From Faecalimicrobium dakarense (lineage in GTDB: Bacteria > Bacillota > Clostridia > Peptostreptococcales > Peptostreptococcaceae): a DNA stretch of 32,060 bases. The stretch is taken from positions 1 through 32,060 of the forward strand of contig NZ_HG529308.1 in assembly GCF_000499525.1 (NCBI RefSeq), written 5' to 3'. Position 1 is the stretch's first letter, and the number at the start of each line of letters is the position of its first letter. The translations under genes and the position numbers were made by a program. The notes under the pieces were generated by a model. The model did no database searches, was not told the origin of the DNA, and saw only the letters and a program-made list of their open reading frames with translations. This document shows, in pieces, positions 7,182 to 15,772 of the stretch.

Positions 7182-7655
7182 CTAGTTTTGTGATGCCCAG
7201 TCAGCTGGATAAGTTACATATATAAATCTTGCATAATCCTTAACAGAAAATTGTATACTACTTCCTTTAGGTATAAGTATTAATTCTCCAGCAGATGCTG
7301 ATACAGTTCTACCATCTATTACTATATCTAATGTTCCCTCTATAACATAATCTATTTCATCATAGTTTAAAGTCCAGTCAAATGTTGTTTCTTTCATTTC
7401 CATTACTCCACAACCTAATCTTGGGCTTTCTTCTAAGTTAAATAAGTCTTTTGTATAAACTACATCATTAGGATTTCCTGTGTCTAATCTGTTTGACTCA
7501 TCTACTTTTACAGTTGGTAATTTTATAGAAGTTATTCCACTTACGTCTTTATTTCTTATAAAATCAACACTATCTTTGCTTCCATTTATTTTTTCTTCTA
7601 ATATTTGTCTTACTAATTGTTCTAACATTCCTTTGTCTATATTTTTCATATCCAT
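7182..7655 (-). CDS. eutQ: EutQ cupin protein (putative acetate kinase of the microcompartment)
   Basis: About 157 residues, close to the short clostridial EutQ. The C-terminal cupin domain contains EMKETTFDWTLNYDEIDYVI, the turn GTLDIVIDGRTVSASAGELI and PKGSSIQF. The N-terminus MDMKNIDKGMLEQLVRQILE is an amphipathic helix like microcompartment targeting peptides on other cargo here. EutQ has been reported to have acetate kinase activity in enterobacteria, turning acetyl phosphate into ATP plus acetate. I prefer ATG 7655 with GGAGA about nine bases upstream; the stop of eutH (7657) is just before it. Last gene of the operon. Confidence 0.88.
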   Translation of the reverse strand: MDMKNIDKGMLEQLVRQILEEKINGSKDSVDFIRNKDVSGITSIKLPTVKVDESNRLDTGNPNDVVYTKDLFNLEESPRLGCGVMEMKETTFDWTLNYDEIDYVIEGTLDIVIDGRTVSASAGELILIPKGSSIQFSVKDYARFIYVTYPADWASQN

Positions 7656-7656
7656 T

Positions 7657-8748
7657 TTAAGCATTCTCCTTTTTAAGTGTTTTGTTTGCTAAAGCCATAG
7701 CTACTATTACAGCAGTTATTCCTCCAACTAGTTTTGCAACTATCATAGGAGTCATCATTTCTGGATTAAATCCAGCTGTAAATCCTAGATGGTCTCCGAA
7801 TACGAAAGCCGCTGATACAGAAAATGCAACGTTTATTATCTTTCCTCTATTATCCATATCCTTCATCATACCAAACATAGGTATACAGTTAGCTAAACTT
7901 GCAACTAATCCAGCTGCTGATATATCATTCATTCCTAATAATTTACCTAAAGCCATTAAAGGTTTATTAAACACCTTTGTTATAACAAATACTAGAGGGA
8001 ATGCTCCTGCTAAAACTATTGCTATATCTCCAACTATTGCTATACCTTCATGGATTGGTTTCATACCTGGTATTACAACCATTCCTGTTAAAGCTTCAAC
8101 TATTCCTGCTGCAAGTCCTAAAGTTATAACTATAACAACACCTTTACCAAAGTAAGTGAATCCTTTTATCATAGCATTTTCGAACTTTAATAGTCCAATT
8201 ACTATTATTACTGCAAAGATTATTATTGGTACTAAGTTTCTAACAATCATCATTACATCAAATCCGGCCACTAATCCCCCTACAAAAGCTCCTACTGGTA
8301 TAGTTATTATACCTGCAAGTATACCTGTTGCTAAGAACTTTTGATCTTCTTTCTCGATTATTCCAAGTGCCACTGGTATTATAAATACTATAGTAGGCCC
8401 CATCATAGCTCCTACTATAAGTCCACCAAATAAACCTGCATTAGGGTCTTTCGCAAGTTCCACTGCAAGTGGTGCTCCACCCATATCATTTGCTAATATA
8501 GAACCTGCAAACATGGCAGGGTCTGCACCTAGCATATCAAATAAAGGAACTACTACAGGTCTAAGTACATCTGCTAATACTGGAGCTAAGCATATAACTC
8601 CAACCATTGCTACTGCAAGTGAACCCATAGCCATAATACCTTCTTCAAATTGTTCTCCTAGCCCAAATTTGTTTCCGATACATTTGTCTATAGCACCTAA
8701 TACCATAAATGCTACCATTATATACATTATAATTTCATTTATACTCAT
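7657..8748 (-). CDS. eutH: EutH ethanolamine transporter
   Basis: A 363-residue protein, almost entirely hydrophobic with about ten membrane helices, matching EutH in length and sequence (for example ILANDMGGAPLAVELAKDP and GDHLGFTAGFNPEM). It facilitates ethanolamine or ethanolammonium entry across the cytoplasmic membrane when the substrate is scarce. A GGGAGA ribosome binding site precedes the ATG. It is followed directly by eutQ and preceded by the PduT-like shell gene with five bases between. Confidence 0.93.
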   Translation of the reverse strand: MSINEIIMYIMVAFMVLGAIDKCIGNKFGLGEQFEEGIMAMGSLAVAMVGVICLAPVLADVLRPVVVPLFDMLGADPAMFAGSILANDMGGAPLAVELAKDPNAGLFGGLIVGAMMGPTIVFIIPVALGIIEKEDQKFLATGILAGIITIPVGAFVGGLVAGFDVMMIVRNLVPIIIFAVIIVIGLLKFENAMIKGFTYFGKGVVIVITLGLAAGIVEALTGMVVIPGMKPIHEGIAIVGDIAIVLAGAFPLVFVITKVFNKPLMALGKLLGMNDISAAGLVASLANCIPMFGMMKDMDNRGKIINVAFSVSAAFVFGDHLGFTAGFNPEMMTPMIVAKLVGGITAVIVAMALANKTLKKENA

Positions 8749-8753
8749 GGCTA

Positions 8754-9308
8754 TTATCTCCCTATTAAATTTTTTCTTATTTTTTCATCTACAGATGGTA
8801 TTACTGATGTGCATACTATGTCTTTAACTTTTAATATATTTTTAGCTTCATCTATTCCATAATTTATGCTACTTAAACTTCCAGATACTATATATACAAG
8901 TTTTCCACCTATTGCAAAAGAAAGTTGTAGTTTTATGAGATTTACATCACTACTTTTTAAAGTTTTATCTAATGCTTTTAAACCTGCACATACTTTATTA
9001 GTCTCCATAATCCCTATGGAGCTAATATTTTCAGTATGTTTGTATTTATTTTTAAGTCCATCTATTATACTCTCATGTACAGCATTTATAACAAAACTAT
9101 CTACCATAAATCCATCTGTAATGCTTATTCCATAGTCTATAGCTGTATTAACTTCGCCAGTATCTCCGCTTATGATTATAATAAATTTCCCAGGACATAT
9201 ACTTTTTAAATACAAAATCTCAACAGAGGCTTTTTTTACTATTTCATTAGATACTTCAAAACCTTTTGCAATACTTCTAAACTCGATAGCACCAATGCTT
9301 TTACTCAT
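8754..9308 (-). CDS. Tandem-BMC (PduT-like) shell protein
   Basis: About 184 residues with two BMC domains: the first begins IGAIEFRSIAKGFEV (about 4-85), the second IGIMETNKVCAGLKALD (about 100-175). Tandem-domain proteins form pseudohexameric trimers in the shell. The motif SICPGKF places a Cys at about position 38, where PduT carries a Cys at the pore that binds a [4Fe-4S] cluster, so an electron-conducting pore is plausible. Classical enterobacterial eut operons lack such a gene. The ATG at 9308 overlaps the eutN stop by eight bases. Confidence 0.85.
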   Translation of the reverse strand: MSKSIGAIEFRSIAKGFEVSNEIVKKASVEILYLKSICPGKFIIIISGDTGEVNTAIDYGISITDGFMVDSFVINAVHESIIDGLKNKYKHTENISSIGIMETNKVCAGLKALDKTLKSSDVNLIKLQLSFAIGGKLVYIVSGSLSSINYGIDEAKNILKVKDIVCTSVIPSVDEKIRKNLIGR

Positions 9309-9573
9309 CACAAACCTCTAGTGAATCAATAACACCAATTATTGTTGCATCAACTGGAACAGATTTATGCTCTAAAGATTCTCTAGCTGCAGATCCTTTT
9401 GTTATTAATACTAAGTCGCCGTTACCAGCACCAGCATTATCCGCTGCAACTAAAAATCCATCTTTGTAAGTTTCTTTATCTTTTAAAAGTTTAACTACTA
9501 AAAGTTTTTGTCCGCATAGCTTTTCATCTTTTCTTGTTGCCCATACATTGCCAACTACTTTTCCAATTTCCAT
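9301..9573 (-). CDS. eutN: EutN/CcmL pentameric vertex protein
   Basis: A 90-residue protein of the BMC-P family that caps the vertices of the microcompartment. Recognisable features are IGKVVGNVWATRKDEKL at the N-terminus, VAADNAGAGNGDLVLITKGSAAR in the middle (the usual AGxGDxVL motif) and PVDATIIGVIDSLEV at the end. The AAAGGAGG ribosome binding site is strong. The next gene starts within its 3' end. Confidence 0.94.
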   Translation of the reverse strand: MEIGKVVGNVWATRKDEKLCGQKLLVVKLLKDKETYKDGFLVAADNAGAGNGDLVLITKGSAARESLEHKSVPVDATIIGVIDSLEVCDE

Positions 9574-9586
9574 AAGAATACCTCCT

Positions 9587-10270
9587 TTATACCCTATCTA
9601 CTTTTAAATGATGTATTCTTATAAAATCATTAGCAAGTGGAGTAACTATACTTTTTTTACCTACTAAAATTTTGCTAACTCCATTCATTTGTGGCTTTCT
9701 TAAATCAGATTCTGATATAAGCTTTTTAGTTCTTAAATCAAGAATTTCATCAGTAGCCTCTATAGCTTTATCTATTATAGTCTCATTTGAATTATTAACT
9801 TCTTCTTTATAAACGATTTTATTTTCATCTAATATATTGAATACGTCTTTTATAACGTTTACACCAAACTTTTTAAGTTCTTGTTCGAAATCTATATATT
9901 TATTGTATAGTGCTTTTGGTGCACTAGATTTATATCGCTTATATTCAAGTCCGTCTTCCATTATATAAACCTTTTTACCCATCATAAGCATTTTAAGTAT
10001 GAATCTTTCTTCATTAGATGTAGAATTTCCAATAGATAAGTTAGAAAGACCTCTTAAGCAAAGTCTAGATACTATAACTATTTCTGATTCTTTAATGCTA
10101 TCATCATAACTTAAAACTTCAAAATTATCCTTTAATGAATTAAATCTATTTTCATCTTTTTCCCAAAGAACTACACACTTAGGTAATTTTTTAGCTTCAC
10201 TTACTTTAGAGTCATTAATCTTTTTATATATTTCATCAACTATAAGATCTATCAGCTTATTATAATCCAT
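9587..10270 (-). CDS. Eut-associated protein of unknown function
   Basis: About 227 residues. It resembles a conserved Firmicute 'ethanolamine utilization protein' (eut_hyp type) found between pduL and eutN; no reaction is established. It has an N-terminal amphipathic helix (MDYNKLIDLIVDEIYKKIND), like other encapsulated cargo, then a Rossmann-like part (KLPKCVVLWEK, EIVIVSRLCLRGLSNLSIG, GKKVYIMEDGLEY). The C-terminal VGKKSIVTPLANDFIR resembles a flavoprotein-like segment, so a redox or cofactor role is possible. The start is ATG 10270, behind AGGTG. Confidence 0.75.
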   Translation of the reverse strand: MDYNKLIDLIVDEIYKKINDSKVSEAKKLPKCVVLWEKDENRFNSLKDNFEVLSYDDSIKESEIVIVSRLCLRGLSNLSIGNSTSNEERFILKMLMMGKKVYIMEDGLEYKRYKSSAPKALYNKYIDFEQELKKFGVNVIKDVFNILDENKIVYKEEVNNSNETIIDKAIEATDEILDLRTKKLISESDLRKPQMNGVSKILVGKKSIVTPLANDFIRIHHLKVDRV

Positions 10271-10291
10271 AAATAGCACCTGCCTTATAGG

Positions 10292-10918
10292 TTATTTTTT
10301 TATTATCCTAGCTAAACACCCTTTAGAAAAACCACAAGCGTTTGCCTCATCATAGTCAATATGCATAAATGTTTCAAAGTTTTTGTTTACTCTGATAATA
10401 ACATCATCAAATATTAGTGGTCTTTGTCCAAATACTTTAACTTGAACTACTTCATTATCAGAAACATTAAACTTCTTAGCATCATCTGGTGTCATATGAA
10501 CATGTCTTTTAGCTGCCATAAGCCCTTTTTCTAAAGTTATACTTCCTTTGTCAGTAGATACTGTTACACCTAAAGTATTAGCTAAATCTCCACTTTGCTT
10601 TATAGGTGCCTTTAGACCTAATGAAGAACAATCTGTTAAAGATACTTCGACTTGAGTTTCTTTTCTTTCAGGTCCAAGTACTATAACATTTTTTAACTCT
10701 CCCTTAGGTCCGCTTATTGTAACTCTTTCAGCACAAGCATATTGTCCAGGTTGAGATAAATCTTTTAATTTTGTCAGGTTGTAACCTTCTCCAAATAAAG
10801 CATTTATATCTTTTCTACTTAAATGTATATGTCTACCTGATGCTTCAACTTCTATAAAAGCTTCTTTTTTTACTTTATTAACAACTTCATCCACGATGCT
10901 TTCTAATAAATCTTCCAT
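10292..10918 (-). CDS. pduL: PduL-type phosphotransacylase
   Basis: About 208 residues. It converts acetyl-CoA plus phosphate to acetyl phosphate plus CoA, recycling CoA inside the compartment, and takes the place of EutD. Two PduL domains each carry the metal-binding His motif: EASGRHIHLSRKDI (about 24-37) and AAKRHVHMTPDDAKKF (about 132-147). YDEANACGF near the end is also typical. The N-terminus MEDLLESIVDEVVNKVKKEA is an amphipathic encapsulation helix. ATG 10918 is chosen because GGAGG sits five bases upstream; an in-frame TTG at 10930 overlaps that site. Confidence 0.93.
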   Translation of the reverse strand: MEDLLESIVDEVVNKVKKEAFIEVEASGRHIHLSRKDINALFGEGYNLTKLKDLSQPGQYACAERVTISGPKGELKNVIVLGPERKETQVEVSLTDCSSLGLKAPIKQSGDLANTLGVTVSTDKGSITLEKGLMAAKRHVHMTPDDAKKFNVSDNEVVQVKVFGQRPLIFDDVIIRVNKNFETFMHIDYDEANACGFSKGCLARIIKK

Positions 10919-10930
10919 GATATCCTCCAA

Positions 10931-11688
10931 CTATTTATACTTATTTGTCCTAATTTTGTAAATTATAATCCAAAATACTGAGGATAATCTATTTAATGCT
11001 TTAATTAAATCTTCTCTTTCAACTTGACCATATTCACCTTTAAAAGCTTCATATGCAGCAAGTTCTGCTTCTCTTGTAAGACTTCTTATACTGTTTATGG
11101 CAACTACCATCTCCCCCATTTCATAACTTGGGAATTCATGACCTATACCAAAGTACTTTTTAGGATAATGAGATTGTTCTCTAAGTTCTTTAGGTGTTAA
11201 TCCTAAAAGTTTAAAGTCATCTAACTTTTCTTCTAAAACTTCACATCTCATTATATTTCTTACAAAGTCTAAAACCTCTTGGAGATCTTTGAGCAACTTG
11301 TTCATATCATTTTTTTGACATAAGATTTGAGCTTCTAAAATCTTTGATTCTAGAGAGTCTATCTTACCTCTTAAAACTATTGTTTTATGATCTTTAAAAA
11401 CAAGTAAGTTGCCTCTTAAAGAAGTCATATGTTCAGGCTTTTCATCTAACTTAGCTCCAAATACTGTAACATATTTATATTTTTTTCTTTTTCAGTTTCT
11501 TTTATAGCTTCTTTTTCATTAGCTTTTTGAATTTCATCTAAAGAATCAACATACTTTAATACAATATTTCTATCTTTTAAATAAGATTTTGCTGAAGGAG
11601 TTATTATTCGCCCTTTTTGTACATAAAATTCAGTTAATTCTTTTCCACCTACTTGTTTCCTAACTTCACTTTCTGTTAAAACAGCCAT
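10931..11688 (-). pseudogene. eutT: EutT cobalamin adenosyltransferase, split by a frameshift
   Basis: EutT makes adenosylcobalamin for EutBC. The first part (11688-11446, MAVLTESEVRKQVGGKELTE to TEKEK) runs into a stop. The second part (11428-10931) holds MTSLRGNLLVFKDHK and YPKKYFGIGHEFPSYEMGEM. In the second part's frame the joining sequence reads KYKYVTVFGAKLDEKPEHMT, so one 252-residue gene is broken at an A7 run (T7 at 11480-11486). One extra A restores the frame. The site is also a correctly phased A-AAA-AAT heptamer, so -1 slippage is possible. A homopolymer sequencing error is the simplest explanation, since neighbouring genes show the same defect. Ribosome binding site GGAGGTG is intact. 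Confidence 0.85.
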
Positions 11689-11717
11689 ATCCTCACACCT
11701 CCAATCAGATGTATAAA

Positions 11718-11743
11718 ATGTGCTACCTAAATCGGTAGCACAT
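11718..11743 (-). promoter_or_regulatory. Strong hairpin between eutM and eutT
   Basis: A 10-bp perfect stem (11718-11727 with 11734-11743) with a six-base loop, followed on the minus strand by TTTATAC. It may be a leaky terminator or an mRNA 3' stabiliser that lets eutM, the main shell protein, be made in excess of the downstream genes. The loop does not have the A1/G4 pattern of EutV sites. Confidence 0.6.
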
Positions 11744-11763
11744 ATTTACTTTATATTTTGTTT

Positions 11764-12051
11764 CTACTTTTCGCTGTATTTTGGTAATATAGCGTCTACT
11801 TCAAAGTGTGGTCTTGGTATAACGTGTACTGATACTAATTCTCCAACTCTTTCAGCAGCTGCTGCTCCTGCATCTGTAGCTGCTTTAACTGCACCAACAT
11901 CTCCTCTTACCATTACTGTAACTAATCCTCCACCAACTTGTTCTTTTCCTACTAATTGAACGTTAGCTGCTTTAACCATAGCATCTGCTGCTTCTATTGC
12001 TCCTACTAATCCTTTAGTTTCTATCATTCCTAATGCGTTTGCGTTTGCCAT
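11764..12051 (-). CDS. eutM: EutM major hexameric shell protein
   Basis: A 95-residue canonical BMC-H protein: [40 protein letters not shown] and [20 protein letters not shown] are the family signatures. It tiles the facets of the shell, and its pore lets small substrates through. The ATG at 12051 has GGAGG at the right distance; the extended in-frame TTG overlaps the ribosome binding site. A strong hairpin follows the gene. Confidence 0.95.
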   Translation of the reverse strand: MANANALGMIETKGLVGAIEAADAMVKAANVQLVGKEQVGGGLVTVMVRGDVGAVKAATDAGAAAAERVGELVSVHVIPRPHFEVDAILPKYSEK

Positions 12052-12114
12052 AATAATTACCTCCAAAATTTATAATTTATAATTTATTTTAATTTTTTGT
12101 TTAAACAGTTTTAA

Positions 12115-13584
12115 CTATCTTAATTCTTGTATAATTCTTTTAACTAACATATCTATTAATTCTTCTTTACCACTTAAATCTATATTTAAGTTTGAAGTTT
12201 GTGCTTTACTTCCTCTTAATTCTTCTACTTCTTTAACTCCATAAGCAACTTTTTTAATGTTTATTAAATCAAGTGGCCCTATATTATTTGATGTTGAACT
12301 TCCACCTATTGCTCCACAACCTAATGTTAAAGCTGGTATCATATTAGTTGAACCACCTATTCCTCCAAGTGCTGAAGGAGTATTTACAAGTACTCTTGAT
12401 ACTGGCATGTGTAATGCAAATGTTTTTACTAATTCTTCATTATTTGCATGCATTGAGAAAGTATGTCCTGCACCTTCATTTAGTAATATTTCTCTACATC
12501 TAGTCATTACAGCGTCTATATTTTCTTCAACATAGAAAGCTAATATCGGTGTAAGTTTTTCTCTTGAGTAAGCTACATCATGACCTACTTTAGTTTCTCT
12601 AGCTACTAGTACTCTAGCTGAACTTGGAACGTTTGTTAAATCAGCTAACTTGCATATAGTATCTACGCTTTTACCAACTATTTGTGGGTTCATAGTACCA
12701 TTAGCTCTCATTATGAATTTTGATAATTTTTTGCTTTCTTCTTCATTTAGAAGATAAGCTCCTTGTGATTTTAATTCATTTACAACAGCAGTTTCCATAG
12801 ATTTTTCTACTACTATAGATTGTTCTGATGCACATATAGTTCCATTATCAAAAGTTTTAGAATCTAATATTCTTTTAACTGCTAAAGCTACATCAGCAGT
12901 TTTATCTATGAAAGCTGGTCCATTTCCAGGCCCAACTCCTATAGCTGGAGTTCCTGAAGAGTAGGCAGCTTTAACCATTGCTTCTCCACCCGTTGCTAGT
13001 ATTAATGAAGTATCTTTGTGCTTCATTAACTCATTAGTTCCTTGAATACTAGGTGTAGTTATACATCCTATAGCTTCAGCTGGGCAACCTTCTTTAATTG
13101 CTGCTTTTCTTATTATGTCTACAGTTTCAAGTATACATTTCTTCGCATTTGGATGTGGTGAGAAAACTATAGCGTTTCCAGCTTTTAAAGATATCATTGC
13201 TTTATATATTACAGTTGATGTTGGGTTTGTTGATGGTATAAGACCTGCCACAACTCCAACTGGTGTTGCTATTTCTATTATTTTATTTTCTTTATCTTCA
13301 CCGATTATTCCAACAGTCTTTGTATCTTTTAGGTTTTCATAAACCATTTTAGATGCGAAAACATTTTTTACTATTTTATCTTCCCACTTACCAAATCCAG
13401 TTTCTTCATTTGCCATTTTAGCTAATTTTTCAGCATTTTCATATCCTGCATCAGCTATAGCCTTTACTATTTTATCTATTTGTTCTTGACTCATAGATTG
13501 AAGTTTTTGTTGTGCAATTTTAGCACTTTTTACAAGAGTTCTAACCTCTTGTATAGATACTAAATCTTTATCTAGAAGTGTCAT
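12115..13584 (-). CDS. eutE: EutE CoA-acylating acetaldehyde dehydrogenase
   Basis: A 489-residue aldehyde dehydrogenase-fold enzyme: acetaldehyde + NAD+ + CoA to acetyl-CoA + NADH, inside the compartment. The catalytic Cys is C251 in DNGTICASEQS; the NAD-binding region includes LIPSTNPTSTVIYKAM and LATGGEAMVKAAYSSG. The N-terminus (about 1-35) is a helical extension as in EutE/PduP. The C-terminal tail SGKEELIDMLVKRIIQELR is an amphipathic helix after a linker and looks like a further targeting peptide. It lies three bases after the EutK-like gene. Confidence 0.94.
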   Translation of the reverse strand: MTLLDKDLVSIQEVRTLVKSAKIAQQKLQSMSQEQIDKIVKAIADAGYENAEKLAKMANEETGFGKWEDKIVKNVFASKMVYENLKDTKTVGIIGEDKENKIIEIATPVGVVAGLIPSTNPTSTVIYKAMISLKAGNAIVFSPHPNAKKCILETVDIIRKAAIKEGCPAEAIGCITTPSIQGTNELMKHKDTSLILATGGEAMVKAAYSSGTPAIGVGPGNGPAFIDKTADVALAVKRILDSKTFDNGTICASEQSIVVEKSMETAVVNELKSQGAYLLNEEESKKLSKFIMRANGTMNPQIVGKSVDTICKLADLTNVPSSARVLVARETKVGHDVAYSREKLTPILAFYVEENIDAVMTRCREILLNEGAGHTFSMHANNEELVKTFALHMPVSRVLVNTPSALGGIGGSTNMIPALTLGCGAIGGSSTSNNIGPLDLINIKKVAYGVKEVEELRGSKAQTSNLNIDLSGKEELIDMLVKRIIQELR

Positions 13585-13586
13585 TT

Positions 13587-14192
13587 TTACTCATCCTCTC
13601 TATAAAACTTATCAACTAAAGATATTAATTCTTCTTTCTTTAAAGCATTTAATTCTTTATAAGTCATCTTTGATCCTAATGACTTTGCTAAGTTTTTAAG
13701 TTCCTTAACGCTAAGTTTTGATAAATTAGGTCTTACCCTTTTATCACTATCAGCTTCAGGTATCTCTTTTTTAACCTCTATAGTTTCTTTAATTTCTTCT
13801 ATTTTTTCTATATTTTCATTCTTTGAAGTTTCTACTTTTTCGTTATTTTCTATTTGAACATCTTTTTCGATAGATTGTTCTTGAACTTCTACTTGAGTAT
13901 TTTCTTCAAAGACTGGTTCTTCTTTTTTGAATATAGTTTCATATACATCATTGTGTAGTCTTGGTATAACATGAGTTGCTCTTAGAGTACCTATTCTCTC
14001 TACAGCATATGCCGCTGCTTCAACAGCTGATTTTACTGCTCCAACATCTCCGGTTACTTCAATTGTTACAATTCCTTGTCCAACTTTTTGTATACCAACA
14101 ACTTCTACACTTGCAGATTTTAAACAAACATCTAAACCTTCTATGGCAGCAACATAACCAATTGTTTCAACTAATCCTAAAGCATTAATCAT
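13587..14192 (-). CDS. eutK: EutK-like BMC shell protein with C-terminal SAP/Rho-N-like domain
   Basis: A 201-residue protein. Residues 1-85 form a BMC domain (LGLVETIGYVAAIEGLD, GIVTIEVTGDVGAVKSAVEA, RATHVIPRLH). About 90-150 is a Glu/Lys-rich, low-complexity linker. Residues 155-201 (LSKLSVKELKNLAKSLGSKM followed by LNALKKEELISLVDKFY) look like a basic SAP/Rho-N-type helical domain, of a kind that often binds nucleic acid. Enterobacterial EutK also joins a BMC domain to a C-terminal helix-turn-helix-like domain, but with different sequence. It follows eutL closely, with AAGGTTAATAA as ribosome binding site. Confidence 0.85.
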   Translation of the reverse strand: MINALGLVETIGYVAAIEGLDVCLKSASVEVVGIQKVGQGIVTIEVTGDVGAVKSAVEAAAYAVERIGTLRATHVIPRLHNDVYETIFKKEEPVFEENTQVEVQEQSIEKDVQIENNEKVETSKNENIEKIEEIKETIEVKKEIPEADSDKRVRPNLSKLSVKELKNLAKSLGSKMTYKELNALKKEELISLVDKFYREDE

Positions 14193-14201
14193 TTATTAAC
14201 C

Positions 14202-14855
14202 TTAAAATCCTGTTGGATTATCTGCTACAGCTTTAACCGCTTCTGCAAAAGCATCACATGCTGCCTTACAAGCTGATTGAGAACCTGTAAGTAATGCTCC
14301 TCCAAAGTTTGTTTCAGTAGGAGGTTCAAATAATTCACACATCTCTACATCTGCTGCTTTAAGTGCTGCATCTAAAGCATACATTGCTTCAAGTGGTGGT
14401 GCTACTAAGTAAGCTAATGCTTCACCTTCTCTTATTCCAGCTACTTTAGAAAGATATGTTCCTGTTCTTGATACACAATGTGCATAGTATGCTATTGAGT
14501 CATCATCATTAGCACTTATGAAAGTTGATCCATATTCCATGAAATCTAAAACTGCATTTAATCCACTTCTTACCTCTGCTGGGCTTGGTCCTGCTATTAT
14601 ACCTAAAACTTCACCGGCAAGTTTAGTTGAAGCATTTGCAGCTCCAGCATACATTGACTTAGCATAAACTACATCTACCTCAGCAGCTTTTGTAGCTTCA
14701 TCAAGTGCAGTGTATGTTACATCATCACAATCAGCTGTTATTAAACCTAAACTTTTGTGATGTGGTTGTAAATCTAATTTTTTAGCCATTTCTGGACTTA
14801 TATTTGAAATTATCTTAACTCCTAATACATTAGGGCGTATTGCATCATTTTTCAT
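14202..14855 (-). CDS. eutL: EutL tandem-BMC trimeric shell protein
   Basis: A 217-residue EutL (usual length about 219). Signatures include LGVKIISNISPEMAKKLDL, AKSMYAGAANASTKLAGEV, the GSTFISANDDDSIAYYAHC segment and FGGALLTGSQSACKAACDAF. EutL trimers have a gated central pore and bind ethanolamine at the pore region. Located between eutC and the EutK-like gene in the conserved order. Confidence 0.95.
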   Translation of the reverse strand: MKNDAIRPNVLGVKIISNISPEMAKKLDLQPHHKSLGLITADCDDVTYTALDEATKAAEVDVVYAKSMYAGAANASTKLAGEVLGIIAGPSPAEVRSGLNAVLDFMEYGSTFISANDDDSIAYYAHCVSRTGTYLSKVAGIREGEALAYLVAPPLEAMYALDAALKAADVEMCELFEPPTETNFGGALLTGSQSACKAACDAFAEAVKAVADNPTGF

Positions 14856-14878
14856 CTTTTAATTTCCTCCTATGTGAA

Positions 14879-15760
14879 TTATTTAAGATCTATACCTGAA
14901 GCTTTTTTCTCTAACATAGTTTTTATTAAATCAGCTATATGTGCTCCAGCTTCAACTGCTGTAGTTCCACCTTTGTGTATGTTTGATATAACTGTTCTTT
15001 TAGCTTCTGCCATTCCTATAAATGGTTTGTATGCAATGTATGCTGACATTGACTCTGCAGTTACAAGACCTGGTCTTTCTCCAACTAACATACATATAAC
15101 TTCACTTTTTAATTCTTCACCTAAGTGGTCCATAGCCCCAACTCTACAATGTTTAACAAATAATATTTCACTAGAATCTATTCCATACATTTTTAAACCT
15201 TGCTTTATAGATGGTACTATATCTTTTAAGTTGGCTTCTATTGCTGCTGAACTTAATCCATCACCAGCCATTAATAATACCTTTTGGTTAGTACCAAATT
15301 TAGCTTTTATTTTATCTATAGTTTCTTTTGAGAATCTTCTTCCAAGGTCTGGTCTTGTTAAGTACTCATCTTTGTGAGCACATAAAGTTTCTACCTCAAA
15401 TAAGTTATTTTCTTTTATAAATTCTTCAGATACATATGAGAAAACTGAATCTTGTGCTGCTGCATGGTCTGCTCTTACTCTTAAAGCTGTAGCTGTTTTA
15501 TATCTAGCTCCACATCTTCCTGTTCCAAGTCTTGCAGGAGTTTTAGCTTTCATATCTAAGTAAGCTTCTCTATCCTTTGGGTTTTCAACTAATAATTGCT
15601 TTTTTATATCTACTTCTGTTATATCATCTATAAAAGCGTTTTTATCAACCATAGTTTCACTAACTTTGTTTGCAACCTCTTTTATAGCGTCTGTATCAAC
15701 TTGACCAACCATTTGGCCAACTAATTGTTCTACTAATGCTTTTAAATCCTTTTCATTCAT
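14879..15760 (-). CDS. eutC: EutC ethanolamine ammonia-lyase small subunit
   Basis: A 293-residue subunit that with EutB forms the adenosylcobalamin-dependent lyase turning ethanolamine into acetaldehyde and ammonia. Typical segments are [38 protein letters not shown] and [16 protein letters not shown]. The N-terminus [20 protein letters not shown] is an amphipathic helix followed by a linker, matching targeting peptides on other cargo here. Directly follows eutB. Confidence 0.95.
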   Translation of the reverse strand: MNEKDLKALVEQLVGQMVGQVDTDAIKEVANKVSETMVDKNAFIDDITEVDIKKQLLVENPKDREAYLDMKAKTPARLGTGRCGARYKTATALRVRADHAAAQDSVFSYVSEEFIKENNLFEVETLCAHKDEYLTRPDLGRRFSKETIDKIKAKFGTNQKVLLMAGDGLSSAAIEANLKDIVPSIKQGLKMYGIDSSEILFVKHCRVGAMDHLGEELKSEVICMLVGERPGLVTAESMSAYIAYKPFIGMAEAKRTVISNIHKGGTTAVEAGAHIADLIKTMLEKKASGIDLK

Positions 15761-15772
15761 AACTTAGACCTC

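Noticed and set aside
7682-8827. Long plus-strand open frames antisense to eutH and the PduT-like gene
   Set aside because: They are Pro/Ala/Ile/Thr-rich shadows of the minus-strand codon pattern, with no ribosome binding sites and no recognisable motifs.
11718-11743. Fourth EutV antitermination site before eutT
   Set aside because: Only one hairpin, and its six-base loop lacks the A1/G4 pattern.
13976-14188. Leu/Gln-rich plus-strand frame opposite the EutK-like gene
   Set aside because: Low-complexity complement of a real BMC gene; no independent evidence of coding.
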